Part shown: positions 1 through 8,256 of the stretch, in pieces
Position numbering within the stretch: the first letter of the stretch is position 1
Layout of the letters: each line of letters starts with the position of its first letter
NCBI GenBank assembly: GCA_964492735.1
Contig: CAZBLE010000012.1
Span: 1 to 31,184, forward strand
Origin: CALKUP01 sp964492735
Lineage (GTDB): Bacteria > Patescibacteriota > Patescibacteriia > UBA9570 > XYC2-FULL-38-9
Direction: 5' to 3'
Length of the DNA stretch: 31,184 nt
The notes under the pieces: model-generated
The model's input: the letters and a program-made list of their open reading frames with translations, nothing else
What the model was told of the DNA's origin: nothing
The model's database searches: none
Program-made: the position numbers and the translations under genes

Positions 1-935
1 CCAATACTCATTGCTTCTACTGCCGGCAAACCAAAACCTTCATCAAGCGATGGCATGAGCAATGCATGTGTGTGCGCGATCAGTGCCATCTTCTCCCCTT
101 CTGAGACATAATCAATAAATCGAATCTGTCGCGACACACTGGAATCTTCAACTGCCTTCTGCACCGCTTCATATTTCCACCCAAGTCGACCCGCAATCAC
201 AAACTCTACCTCTGCGGCTCGTGGATCACCTGCCGCGCGCAGCGCCACAACCGTTTTTTCAAATGCTTCAATTGCTCGCACTAAATTTTTGCGTGGCTCA
301 ACTGTCCCGACAAAAAAGAAAAAGTCTTCAGCCAAATGATAATACTCCCGCAATCCAATCATAATATTTTCCAACTCTTGCAATAACAAATTGGAAATCA
401 CCGCGGCTTCATACACCACTTGAACACGTTGATCTTCCAAATCAAAAAACTGATGCACCTTTTCTTTTGTGTATTCAGAAACCGCAATCACATGTGCAGC
501 TCGTTTCACTGAACGTGGCACCAGCAAGCGACGTGAAATTGGCGACTGTTTCGCGAACCATTCTGGATGCTCGTAAATTGCTAAATCATGGACAGTTACA
601 ACTGTCGGGACACTCATAAACCATGGCGCAACATACGCTGGCGCATGAAACACATCGCAGCCTGCGCGCTTTGCCGCTTGTGCCAGGGACCAATGACTTG
701 TTACAAAGGGGACAACACCATTTTCTGCAATCGGCACAATATCAACATTATCGCGCCGCATTAAAAACGAAATTGAGTCACTGAGCTGTTCTCGTGAGTG
801 AATAAATAATTGAAATTGGTGCTCAGGAAACTCAGCAGACAACGCATTCACTAATGAAAACGTATAATTCCCAACACCCGTCAGCTGCCCGTCGGCGTGA
901 TCAATAACATTTCGACAATCAATTCCAATACGCAT
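1..935 (-). CDS. Glycosyltransferase family 4 (group 1) protein, partial (C-terminus beyond window)
   Basis: About 311 residues are visible; the reading frame is open through the window edge, so the C-terminus is missing. The start MRIGIDCRN followed by GVGNYTFSLVNAL is the usual N-terminal beta-alpha of GT-B glycosyltransferases. Residues near 205-215 read FFFFVGTVEPRKN, the GT4 linker/donor-side motif. Close to the edge LMPSLDEGFGLPAVEAMS carries the E-x7-E pair (E299 and E307) that contacts the nucleotide-sugar donor. The family moves a sugar from an activated donor to a glycan or lipid acceptor on the cytoplasmic face; substrates cannot be told from sequence. It is divergently transcribed from the FG-GAP gene. 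No signal peptide or membrane segment is visible. The family call is firm; mannosyltransferase activity would be a guess. Confidence 0.9.
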   Translation of the reverse strand, partial: MRIGIDCRNVIDHADGQLTGVGNYTFSLVNALSAEFPEHQFQLFIHSREQLSDSISFLMRRDNVDIVPIAENGVVPFVTSHWSLAQAAKRAGCDVFHAPAYVAPWFMSVPTVVTVHDLAIYEHPEWFAKQSPISRRLLVPRSVKRAAHVIAVSEYTKEKVHQFFDLEDQRVQVVYEAAVISNLLLQELENIMIGLREYYHLAEDFFFFVGTVEPRKNLVRAIEAFEKTVVALRAAGDPRAAEVEFVIAGRLGWKYEAVQKAVEDSSVSRQIRFIDYVSEGEKMALIAHTHALLMPSLDEGFGLPAVEAMSI

Positions 936-943
936 ACTGACGT

Positions 944-972
944 ATTGTGGCAAAAAAACCATCCTAACGCAA
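944..972 (-). promoter_or_regulatory. Putative sigma70-type promoter of the GT4 gene
   Basis: On the minus strand TTGCGT (967-972) and CACAAT (944-949) are separated by exactly 17 bases. The -10 box ends only 8 bases before the ATG at 935, so the transcript would begin at or next to the start codon. There is no Shine-Dalgarno sequence. The -10 is imperfect (4 of 6 consensus bases). Confidence 0.45.
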
Positions 973-982
973 TAATACTGAT

Positions 983-1011
983 TTTACGAAAGACTTTCGG
1001 CAGTCTATACT
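983..1011 (+). promoter_or_regulatory. Putative promoter of the FG-GAP gene, leaderless geometry
   Basis: TTTACG (983-988), a 17-base spacer and TATACT (1006-1011) lie just upstream of the ATG at 1019. Only 7 bases separate the -10 box from the ATG, so transcription should start essentially at the start codon. It sits next to the divergent promoter of the GT4 gene. Confidence 0.5.
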
Positions 1012-1018
1012 TCATTGC

Positions 1019-3784
1019 ATGAAATATATCTACCTCCTTTTTACGATTACTCTCTTGTTTTTTGGAACGCCCTTGAGCGTGCATGCAACAACAAATATTC
1101 CATTAGAAATGGATGATATTTTTTGGGCAAATGATTCAACTGGCGACCAACAATTCGGCTCAGCCCTTGCAAAAGGTGATATTAATAACGATGGCTTTGA
1201 AGATATTGTCATTGGATCAGATCGATACGACAAAGGAAGCAGCGCCTCTGATGAAAATGTCGGTCGTGTTTCAATCATCTATGGCAGCAGTAGTCAATGG
1301 AACGACTCGACGATTACTAGCGCAGTTACTATTACTGGGGAAAATCAAGAAGACTTCCTTGGCGGCGCTGTCGCAGTTGGTGATGTTGATAATGATGGAT
1401 ATGATGATATCTTCATGGGAGCTACTGGCTACGGAGCAAATGGAGCTGTCTATCTAGTGTATGGTCAAAGCGCACCCCTCTCCTCTATTAGTGTCACAGA
1501 TAGTTCTGTGCGTAAATTTACTGGGGAATCAGGGGTTGGGTACGTTGGCAATAGTCTCAGCATTGGGGATGTGAATGGAGATGGTCGCGATGATATTACA
1601 GTAGGAGCACAGTTTCAAAGTAATACATCGCTATTTGTTGGCCCTGGATCTCTCTACATTAAATACGGCTTAAATGGCAGTCGGTTTGGGAGTGGTAGCT
1701 TTACATCTCGTGATGTGAAAATAAATGGGGTAACGGATTATGACTATACTGGCACAAGCGTCAGTGCCAGCGGAGATCTTGATCATGATGGATACGACGA
1801 TATTGTCATTGGCGCATGTCAGTGCGGTGGAGGAAATGGTAAGACATATGTCATCTATGGAAGCAGTAGCTTAAGCTCGACCATAAATCTATCATCTGCA
1901 ATCACTCTCACTGGGGAACAAAATTTTGACAAAGCGGGCTCTTCAGTCTCTATTGTTGGTGACATCAATAATGATACCTATGACGATCTTGTTATTGGCG
2001 CTCCTGGCGATGACTCTGCATTCACTGATGGTGGGAGTATCTATATTATCTACGGCAGTAGCACGCGACTCACCTCTCGCTCCCTTTCTGATGCGAGTAT
2101 TGTGCAAATCTCTGGTGGTCGAGAATACGGCAATACTGGATCCGCAATCACCGGCGGAAATATCAACAATGACTCATACGATGATATTCTCATTGGAACA
2201 CCGCAACAATATGATCCAGCCGGGGGACGGGTGAATATCATTTATGGAAAAAGTACGGCGATGACAGCAGACTCTCTCAACTCAGTGAGTGATATTCAAA
2301 TTGATAGTTTAGTGTCTGGTTACTCAAACTATACAGGCAATGCCATAATCGTTGGCGATTGGAATGGTGACAATTTTCCTGACCTTAGCATTGCGTCATA
2401 CCTTCAAAAAGTGACCCTGGCAAATGTTGGAGCTGTACACACGTATTATCAACGTATTGATGCGGACCAAGACGGATACGCAGCATCAACTGACCATGTG
2501 TTGTTTGATGGCACAGATTGCGACGATACAGATATCTCGATCTACGCACAAAATACATATTATGAAGATCAAGATAGTGACGACAGCGGCACAGGAAATG
2601 TACAAACTCTTTGCCAAGGTGCATCTCCATCTGCTCCGGCTGGATATCGCACATCGGTTGCTGACATCACCGATTGTAATGACACAGATAGTGCGGTGTC
2701 CGCAAACCAAACATACTATCAAGATGCGGATGGTGACACGATTGGTAGTGGAAATACGGAAACAATTTGTAGTGCAACCCCGTCCGCTGGATACCGCAGG
2801 TCAGTTATTCGCTCAAATGATTGCAATGATGCGGATAGCGCTGTTTCTGCAAACCAGACATACTACCAAGACGCAGACAACGATACGATTGGCAGTGGTA
2901 TAACCGAAACTATCTGTAGCGCAACTCCTTCTTCTGGTTATCGAGTTTCAGTTTCTGGAACAAACGACTGTAATGATTCAGATAGCGCAGTAACAACCAA
3001 TCGAACATATTATAGTGACACTGACCACGACGGCCTTGGAAGCAATGACGCACTGCTCTCTTGCACCGCAACAGCTCCAGAAAATTATGTCAGCAATTCT
3101 AATGACACCAATGACTCAATCGCAAATAACGGTATTGAAATATCTGGTGATGGCATCGACAATGATAGCGATGGTGTTATTGATGAGGTGAATACCCTCG
3201 CAAGCAATGGTGCACATCCAGCGTACAAAAACTTATCGATCACATCGAGTGATGACTACAAAGCTGCAATCCAATCAGTGAATCCACTTACTCGAGGTAG
3301 TGTGCGCGTTGTCTTTAAAGATGGCAGTGTTTATGACTACACGATCTTTACAACAACAACCTCAAAAAAAACACTCTATACAACTATTAAAAACACTGGG
3401 CGCATTGTAACTGTGTCAGACAATGGAAAACAAATTCGTACGATAAATCTCTTTACTGGCGCAATCATAGACACAAAAACTGGAATAAAAAGTAAAACAA
3501 AATTCACAGTACACACACTCTTGCTACAAGATATTCGCAACGACGGAAGCCTTGAATTACTCGTCACTTCTTCTGATAAAAAGAAACATACATACGTCAC
3601 GCTCACTCGCATTGCTCAAAGCAGTAGCATTGCAGTGAAAGCTCGCGCTGAAATCAAAGGTCTTGCTATTGATACAAGAAAAACAAAAATTCATAGCACA
3701 ACCCTACAATTACGTAATAGTGCCCGAAAGGTGCTCAAAAGTTTTACAATAACAAAACTGTACGATCTTAAAAATCTACAATAA
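1019..3784 (+). CDS. Secreted FG-GAP beta-propeller protein with MopE-like calcium-binding repeats
   Basis: The protein has 921 residues. Residues 1-23 form a signal peptide (basic start, hydrophobic core, cleavage near VHA-TT). Seven FG-GAP/VCBS-type calcium loops follow, starting near residues 54, 122, 184, 253, 315, 380 and 446. Examples are DINNDGFEDIVIG, DVDNDGYDDIFMG and DLDHDGYDDIVIG. Seven copies fit a complete integrin-alpha-like seven-bladed propeller. Residues about 500-720 hold tandem Asp-rich units (DCNDxDSAV...TYYQDADxDxIGSG), resembling the MopE-type putative metal-binding motif, and end in GDGIDNDSDGVIDE. The C-terminal 190 residues are beta-rich with one further FG-GAP-like loop (DIRNDGSLELLV). 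No sorting signal or C-terminal anchor is seen. Likely extracellular and calcium-stabilised, perhaps adhesive; ligand unknown. The 3' end overlaps the convergent PP2C gene by 17 bases. Confidence 0.88.
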   Translation: MKYIYLLFTITLLFFGTPLSVHATTNIPLEMDDIFWANDSTGDQQFGSALAKGDINNDGFEDIVIGSDRYDKGSSASDENVGRVSIIYGSSSQWNDSTITSAVTITGENQEDFLGGAVAVGDVDNDGYDDIFMGATGYGANGAVYLVYGQSAPLSSISVTDSSVRKFTGESGVGYVGNSLSIGDVNGDGRDDITVGAQFQSNTSLFVGPGSLYIKYGLNGSRFGSGSFTSRDVKINGVTDYDYTGTSVSASGDLDHDGYDDIVIGACQCGGGNGKTYVIYGSSSLSSTINLSSAITLTGEQNFDKAGSSVSIVGDINNDTYDDLVIGAPGDDSAFTDGGSIYIIYGSSTRLTSRSLSDASIVQISGGREYGNTGSAITGGNINNDSYDDILIGTPQQYDPAGGRVNIIYGKSTAMTADSLNSVSDIQIDSLVSGYSNYTGNAIIVGDWNGDNFPDLSIASYLQKVTLANVGAVHTYYQRIDADQDGYAASTDHVLFDGTDCDDTDISIYAQNTYYEDQDSDDSGTGNVQTLCQGASPSAPAGYRTSVADITDCNDTDSAVSANQTYYQDADGDTIGSGNTETICSATPSAGYRRSVIRSNDCNDADSAVSANQTYYQDADNDTIGSGITETICSATPSSGYRVSVSGTNDCNDSDSAVTTNRTYYSDTDHDGLGSNDALLSCTATAPENYVSNSNDTNDSIANNGIEISGDGIDNDSDGVIDEVNTLASNGAHPAYKNLSITSSDDYKAAIQSVNPLTRGSVRVVFKDGSVYDYTIFTTTTSKKTLYTTIKNTGRIVTVSDNGKQIRTINLFTGAIIDTKTGIKSKTKFTVHTLLLQDIRNDGSLELLVTSSDKKKHTYVTLTRIAQSSSIAVKARAEIKGLAIDTRKTKIHSTTLQLRNSARKVLKSFTITKLYDLKNLQ
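2516..3113 (+). repeat. Tandem coding repeats (about 49-residue MopE-like units)
   Basis: Unit starts (the Asp-Cys codons) lie at 2516, 2672, 2819 and 2966, with a degenerate unit near 3095. The spacings are 156, 147, 147 and about 129 bases, all multiples of three. Units two and three are nearly identical in protein (SAVSANQTYYQDAD) but differ at many third positions, so the duplication is old and is held by selection on the protein. Confidence 0.8.
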
Positions 3785-4775
3785 CCATTCCACGATCATC
3801 GCGCTTTGGCAACGCTTGAAATCCATCCGGAAAACAATCTTCTGATTTACCTGTCACAGGATCTACTGGCTCCCATTGCTCTTCAATCAAGCGACTAATC
3901 ATTATGTGTGGGTTTCCTGAATACTCTTTCTTCCATTTTTCAAACCACTGAACACGAGTATCAATAATCGTATCAATATGCGCAATAGCTTCTCGCGCAG
4001 TGTTTCCATGTACTTCACGCGCCAGCTCTGCTGTTGAAAAATTATCCATCACACCGTCAGTCACAAGAATCACTCGCCCGCCACTAGGAACAAATCGCAT
4101 GCGTGACGTTATTTTTGTCCCGTGATGCGCTCTAGCAACATAGCGGCTCACAATGTTTCGTTGCTGCGACACAAGCGCATCGCTTTCAGACAACTCGCCT
4201 TTTTTGACATGTCGATTCACAAGACTATCATCTTCTGATTCTTCAATGACTTTTCCAGCCGCATCTAGAACAATCACACGACAATCTCCAATATGCGACA
4301 ACTCGACTAACTGACCATCAAGTGTTTTTTCAATCACGCGACATGCTGCAAAACAAGCTCCATCATCTTCTTGAAATTTGTCAGGATTTGCTTTGTATTG
4401 TGCAATTGCACCTTCGATTGCGCGATCAAATGGCACACCAGGTGATAAACGAAGTAGCTCTTCTGCGAGCACTTGAGCTGCATCACGACCATTTTTGCCA
4501 CCACCAAAACCATCAACAACAGCGACGATGTCATTGCCAACAACCACTCGATCTTGATTATCCTCTGTTGAAATATTCAGCTGATCCTCGCAACGCTTTG
4601 CCGCAGTTGCTGCCGCGCCTCGCACTCCACCAGCGAGCACAAATTCTTGAATTGCCTCACGCATTGGCTTTCTGAATTCACCAGCAGACACATGAACATG
4701 CGTTTCTTGTAATTGTTCCAAGAGATTTGGTCTTGGGGCTGGCGGTCGTGGCTCAGTTCGTCTTGGCATACGCAT
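3768..4775 (-). CDS. PP2C-family serine/threonine protein phosphatase
   Basis: The protein has 335 residues. PP2C metal-site motifs appear in order: TEDNQDR (residues about 71-77), VVDGFGGGKNG (about 86-96, the DGxGG aspartate site), IGDCRVIVLD (about 162-171), VTDGVMDNF (about 238-246) and a C-terminal RDDRGMVIVDF in place of the usual DN-T-VIV motif. The family uses two Mn/Mg ions to hydrolyse phosphoserine or phosphothreonine. No membrane segment or sensory domain is present, so it is probably cytosolic. The Pro/Arg-rich first 20 residues are not part of the fold. The ATG (4775-4773) overlaps the argS stop as TAATG, suggesting translational coupling. No partner kinase lies in the window. 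The 3' end runs 17 bases into the convergent FG-GAP gene. Confidence 0.88.
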   Translation of the reverse strand: MRMPRRTEPRPPAPRPNLLEQLQETHVHVSAGEFRKPMREAIQEFVLAGGVRGAAATAAKRCEDQLNISTEDNQDRVVVGNDIVAVVDGFGGGKNGRDAAQVLAEELLRLSPGVPFDRAIEGAIAQYKANPDKFQEDDGACFAACRVIEKTLDGQLVELSHIGDCRVIVLDAAGKVIEESEDDSLVNRHVKKGELSESDALVSQQRNIVSRYVARAHHGTKITSRMRFVPSGGRVILVTDGVMDNFSTAELAREVHGNTAREAIAHIDTIIDTRVQWFEKWKKEYSGNPHIMISRLIEEQWEPVDPVTGKSEDCFPDGFQALPKRDDRGMVIVDF

Positions 4776-6589
4776 TACATTTTTTCTGGGATATTCATTC
4801 CAAGCAAACCAAGAACCGTGACGAGTTGTGCGTGAACACTGCGCACTTGAGCGAGCAGACCACTTCGAATAACAGCGTCTTCTTCAGCGAGCATTGGGCA
4901 ATGTGCATAGAGCGCATGAAACGCATTTGCGAGATCATACGCATATTGCGCAAGCACATGCGGTGTGAAATCACGCGCGGCTCGATCAAGCACTTCTGGA
5001 AAGGCAGCTTGAATTAATTGAACCGCTCGAATGGCGTTTTGCCCAGCCTCAGTTGCATACAGCTGCGCATCAATCACCTGCCCTGCGACAGCAATGCCTT
5101 GTGTTTCAGCTTTTTCAAGCAACGATTGCATGCGGACTGCGGCATATAAAAGGTATGTACCAGTCTTGCCTTCAAATTGCGTGAAGCCATCAATATCAAA
5201 AATGTATGATGTCTTGCGATCATTAATCAGATCAGCAAATTTCAATGAGCTGACAGCAACAGTGCGCGCAACCTCTTCACGCTCTTGAGCAGAAAAATCT
5301 CGCCCGACATTCACACGCTCCATTTGTGTGCGCGTCGCTGCAAGAACCTCATCAATCAACACATTCAATTTCATGGCTTTCCCAGCACGCGTTTTAAATG
5401 GCTTGCCGTCTTTTCCATTCACAGTTCCGAAGCCGGCGTGCGTGAGTGTCACGCTCTCCGGCGCAATGCCTGTTTTGCGCGCTGCTCGAAAGACTTGCTC
5501 AAAATGCAACGCTTGTCGCTCATCAACCACATACACCAGCGCATCTTGTTTCAATTCCTGCACACGCTGATCAATACACGCGAGATCCGTTGTTCCATAC
5601 AAATATGCACCATCTGATTTTGTCAGCAGCAGTGGTGGAATCTCTTTTTTATCTTCTGGCGTTTGAAGCTCATCAATAATCAGCGCGCCACGTGACTCAG
5701 TCGCAAAGCCGGCCGCACGCAAACGTTCAATCATCTCGCCTGCCCATTCGTGATACGCACTCTCACCATTCCACAAATCAAATTCAATTCCGAGCAATGC
5801 AACATCACGTTGTAATTCTTCGAGTGACACGCGCGCGATATGCTGCCACAACGCGATATACCCACGTCGTCCATTTTGCAATTCATGTGTTGCCTGCAAC
5901 GCTTTTGCTAACGCTTCCTTACCTTCTTCTGATTCTTCTTTGCAGAGCGCTGAACTTGTTGGGTACATCCGATCTAGCTCTTGCATTGTCACTGGTGACT
6001 CTGCTGGGTACAACCCATCAAAGTCTGCGTCAAAATACGGAAGCTCCGGTTGCTCGCGTTCAAGCTGCGTGATGATCATTCCCATTTGCGTTCCCCAATC
6101 ACCAAGATGCACATCGCTTGTCACAGTGTGCCCCAAAAATTCGAACATGCGTTTAACGCTGTCACCGATAACCAGTGAACGAAGATGTCCAACATGCATT
6201 GGCTTCGCACTATTCATTCCGCCGTAATCAATCGTCATCTGTTGTGGGTGCGCGGGAGTTGCAATTCCATATCGCTCATCCGCAGTTTGCGCATCAATGT
6301 GCGCCGCAAGAGCTGTGCTGTTCACATGAATATTTAAAAACCCTGGCCCTTCAACCGTAACGGATTTGATAAGGAGGTTATGAAGATCAATAACTGCATC
6401 AGCAATCCCTTGTGCGACTTCGCGGGGATTTTTGCCTGCTCGTTTTGCAACCTTCAAAGCACCGTTGCATTGAAAATCAGCCAGGTCTGGACGATCTGAA
6501 ATCGTCACCGCTCCTGCTGACTGCTCAAAACCAGCCTGCTTAAAAGCTTCTTCAAAAACTGCGGTGAATTGCGCGTTGAGTGATTGCAT
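4775..6589 (-). CDS. argS: Arginine--tRNA ligase
   Basis: The protein has 604 residues, full length for class I ArgRS. It charges tRNA-Arg with arginine using ATP in the cytoplasm. The N-terminal domain (about 1-110) contains GPGFLNIHVN, typical of the ArgRS Add1 domain. The catalytic Rossmann domain starts at DYGGMNSAKPMHVGHLRS, where HVGH is the HIGH signature, and continues with DVHLGDWGTQMG. KTRAGK (around residue 398) occupies the KMSKS position; this degenerate form is common in ArgRS. The C-terminal anticodon-binding helical domain is complete and ends in NIPEKM. It is the first gene of a two-gene unit with the PP2C gene. A tRNA-Arg(GCG) gene, a likely substrate, lies at 22198. Confidence 0.96.
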   Translation of the reverse strand: MQSLNAQFTAVFEEAFKQAGFEQSAGAVTISDRPDLADFQCNGALKVAKRAGKNPREVAQGIADAVIDLHNLLIKSVTVEGPGFLNIHVNSTALAAHIDAQTADERYGIATPAHPQQMTIDYGGMNSAKPMHVGHLRSLVIGDSVKRMFEFLGHTVTSDVHLGDWGTQMGMIITQLEREQPELPYFDADFDGLYPAESPVTMQELDRMYPTSSALCKEESEEGKEALAKALQATHELQNGRRGYIALWQHIARVSLEELQRDVALLGIEFDLWNGESAYHEWAGEMIERLRAAGFATESRGALIIDELQTPEDKKEIPPLLLTKSDGAYLYGTTDLACIDQRVQELKQDALVYVVDERQALHFEQVFRAARKTGIAPESVTLTHAGFGTVNGKDGKPFKTRAGKAMKLNVLIDEVLAATRTQMERVNVGRDFSAQEREEVARTVAVSSLKFADLINDRKTSYIFDIDGFTQFEGKTGTYLLYAAVRMQSLLEKAETQGIAVAGQVIDAQLYATEAGQNAIRAVQLIQAAFPEVLDRAARDFTPHVLAQYAYDLANAFHALYAHCPMLAEEDAVIRSGLLAQVRSVHAQLVTVLGLLGMNIPEKM

Positions 6590-6598
6590 AAGACATCT

Positions 6599-6604
6599 AC
6601 TATA
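6599..6604 (-). promoter_or_regulatory. Putative -10 box of argS
   Basis: TATAGT on the minus strand lies 9 bases before the argS ATG, the same leaderless geometry seen at other genes here. A convincing -35 box is not visible, so this rests on position and hexamer alone. Confidence 0.35.
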
Positions 6605-6661
6605 TATAATGATAGTAAATCACGAATATTCGGAAAAATCTAGTAAATAGAGTAAAAAAGA

Positions 6662-6689
6662 TTGACACTACCCACAACAGCGCTACAAT
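6662..6689 (+). promoter_or_regulatory. Promoter of lemA-htpX
   Basis: A perfect TTGACA (6662-6667), a 16-base spacer and TACAAT (6684-6689) make this one of the best sigma70-like promoters in the window. Transcription would begin near 6696, leaving a leader of about 23 bases without a Shine-Dalgarno site. The promoter overlaps the upstream extension of the lemA frame, which argues against a TTG start at 6662. Confidence 0.75.
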
Positions 6690-6718
6690 ACAGCTGTTAT
6701 TCATTAAATTATAAAACT

Positions 6719-7282
6719 ATGATGTTTGGATGGATTATTCTTGGAATCGTTGTTGTCGTCGCTTTTTGGGCGATCGGAGTCTACAACGGTCTTATTCGCT
6801 CAAAAAACCAAGTCGACGAAGCGTGGTCTGATATTGACGTACAATTAAAACGTCGTTTTGACCTGATTCCAAATCTTGTGGAAGCAGTCAAAGGCTATGC
6901 ATCACATGAAAAAGAAGTATTCGAAAGTGTCACAAAAGCTCGCACAGCCGCAATGGCAGCAGAAAAAACTGGAAATGTTGCTGAAATTGCAAAAGCAGAC
7001 AACATGCTCTCTGGTACATTAAAAACATTATTTGCCGTTTCAGAAGCATACCCAGAACTGAAAGCCAATGAAAATTTTGCAAAACTGCAAGACGAACTTT
7101 CAGATACAGAAAATAAAATCATGGCATCACGCCGCTTTTACAACGGCAATGTTCGAGACTTCAATACAAAACTCCAAGTCTTTCCAACCAATTTAGTTGC
7201 TGGCATGCTTGGATTTATCGCACGCGAATTCTTTGAAATTGAAAACGCGGAAGAACGCGAAAACGTTGCAGTCAAATTCTAA
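6719..7282 (+). CDS. lemA: LemA family protein
   Basis: The protein has 187 residues from the first of two adjacent ATG codons (6719, 6722), the normal LemA length. An N-terminal hydrophobic helix (FGWIILGIVVVVAFWAIGVY) anchors it in the membrane, likely with the helical domain outside. The family signature is clear: YNGLIRSKNQVDEAWSDIDV, then QLKRRFDLIPNLVEAVKGYA, and near the C-terminus RRFYNGNVRDFNTKLQ and FPTNLVA. LemA proteins are membrane-bound helical proteins of poorly defined function, often encoded beside the HtpX protease. That is the case here: the stop overlaps the htpX start (TAATG). An in-frame upstream TTG at 6662 falls inside the promoter and is rejected as the start. Confidence 0.94.
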   Translation: MMFGWIILGIVVVVAFWAIGVYNGLIRSKNQVDEAWSDIDVQLKRRFDLIPNLVEAVKGYASHEKEVFESVTKARTAAMAAEKTGNVAEIAKADNMLSGTLKTLFAVSEAYPELKANENFAKLQDELSDTENKIMASRRFYNGNVRDFNTKLQVFPTNLVAGMLGFIAREFFEIENAEERENVAVKF

Positions 7283-8211
7283 TGACGGTCTACCAACAAA
7301 TTTCACGCAATAAATGGAAAACAACGTTTTTAATAACGTTGTTTATTGCGCTTATTCTCGCTCTTGGGTATTTCGGTGGCTACTTCATTGGCGGTAGTAG
7401 TGAATATGCATATTCTTATCTCTTTTTTGCCTCTATCATTTCAATCATCATGACACTTGTCTCCTACTTTGCTGGAGATAGCTTGTCACTTGCCGCTTCT
7501 GGCGCAAAACAAATTCAAAAAGAAGATAGTCCGTACGTCTGGAACATGGTGGAAAATCTCACAATTACCGTTGGGATTCCAATGCCACGTATTTTCATCA
7601 TCGACGATCCAGTGATGAACGCCTTCGCAACAGGTCGCGATCCACAGCACGCATCAATCGCGCTCACTACCGGCATTATTAATGGCTTAGAAAATGAAGA
7701 GCTTGAAGCAGTGATTGGGCATGAACTCTCACACATCAAAAACTATGACATTCGAGTCATGACCATTGTTGTTGTACTCGTTGGCATTATCGCACTTCTT
7801 GCAGACTGGATGCTGCGCATGACTATTTTTGGCCGTCGTGGTGGTGGTGATAGTGATAATAAAGATGCTCGCCTTCAGCTTATTTTTATGGTCATTGGCA
7901 TTGTCTTAATTATTCTTTCACCAATTGCAGCGCAACTCATTCAGCTCGCCGTTTCTCGAAAACGCGAATACCTTGCTGATGCATCATCTGTATTGATGAC
8001 ACGTTATGCGGATGGACTGATTGGCGCACTCCAAAAAATTGCTCAGCAAGAAAACAATGGGATGCAAATGCGTAAAGCCAATCAAGCAACGGCTCATTTA
8101 TTTTTCGCAAACCCATTTGGCAAAAAGAAATTTGCATCACGCCTCTTCTCGACACATCCTCCTATTGAGGACCGAATCGCCGCGCTGCAGCAAATGGCGG
8201 GTGGACAATAA
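7282..8211 (+). CDS. htpX: HtpX-type membrane zinc metalloprotease (M48)
   Basis: The protein has 309 residues. Two N-terminal membrane helices (about 15-38 and 44-64) precede the catalytic domain. The zinc motif is HELSH at residues 147-151, with the third ligand Glu229 in SRKREYLADASS. Two more hydrophobic segments (about 159-176 and 198-222) lie between the motif and this ligand. The C-terminal LFSTHPPIEDRIAAL is a conserved M48B feature. HtpX degrades misfolded membrane proteins with its active site facing the cytoplasm. The gene starts inside the lemA stop (TAATG), so the two are co-transcribed and probably coupled in translation. The stop codon is part of a hairpin that reaches into the next promoter. 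Confidence 0.94.
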   Translation: MTVYQQISRNKWKTTFLITLFIALILALGYFGGYFIGGSSEYAYSYLFFASIISIIMTLVSYFAGDSLSLAASGAKQIQKEDSPYVWNMVENLTITVGIPMPRIFIIDDPVMNAFATGRDPQHASIALTTGIINGLENEELEAVIGHELSHIKNYDIRVMTIVVVLVGIIALLADWMLRMTIFGRRGGGDSDNKDARLQLIFMVIGIVLIILSPIAAQLIQLAVSRKREYLADASSVLMTRYADGLIGALQKIAQQENNGMQMRKANQATAHLFFANPFGKKKFASRLFSTHPPIEDRIAALQQMAGGQ

Positions 8212-8230
8212 GAATCGATTGTCCTCTTTT
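8203..8230 (+). terminator. Putative terminator of lemA-htpX, overlapping the next promoter
   Basis: GGACAAT (8203-8209) pairs perfectly with ATTGTCC (8218-8224) across an 8-base loop and is followed by TCTTTTCT, an imperfect U-rich tail. The 5' arm includes the first base of the htpX stop codon. The 3' arm contains the TTGTCC -35 box of the downstream gene. The stem is modest, so termination may be partial. Confidence 0.45.
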
Positions 8231-8247
8231 CTGTTTCGCGATATACT
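8219..8247 (+). promoter_or_regulatory. Promoter of the 8257 membrane protein gene, leaderless geometry
   Basis: TTGTCC (8219-8224), a 17-base spacer and TATACT (8242-8247) precede the ATG at 8257 by 9 bases. Initiation about 7 bases past the -10 box would leave a leader of about 2-3 bases. No Shine-Dalgarno site is present. Confidence 0.6.
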
Positions 8248-8256
8248 GCAACTACT

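Noticed and set aside
2385..2903. Long open frames on both strands inside the FG-GAP gene
   Set aside because: They are shadow frames produced by the repetitive Asp/Asn-rich coding sequence and have no family features.
5285..5617. Open frame opposite argS
   Set aside because: His/Arg/Leu-rich composition typical of antisense shadows; argS covers the region with all motifs intact.
6662..6718. Upstream TTG start extending lemA by 19 residues
   Set aside because: It begins on the TTGACA -35 box and adds a non-conserved tail; LemA proteins start at the hydrophobic helix.
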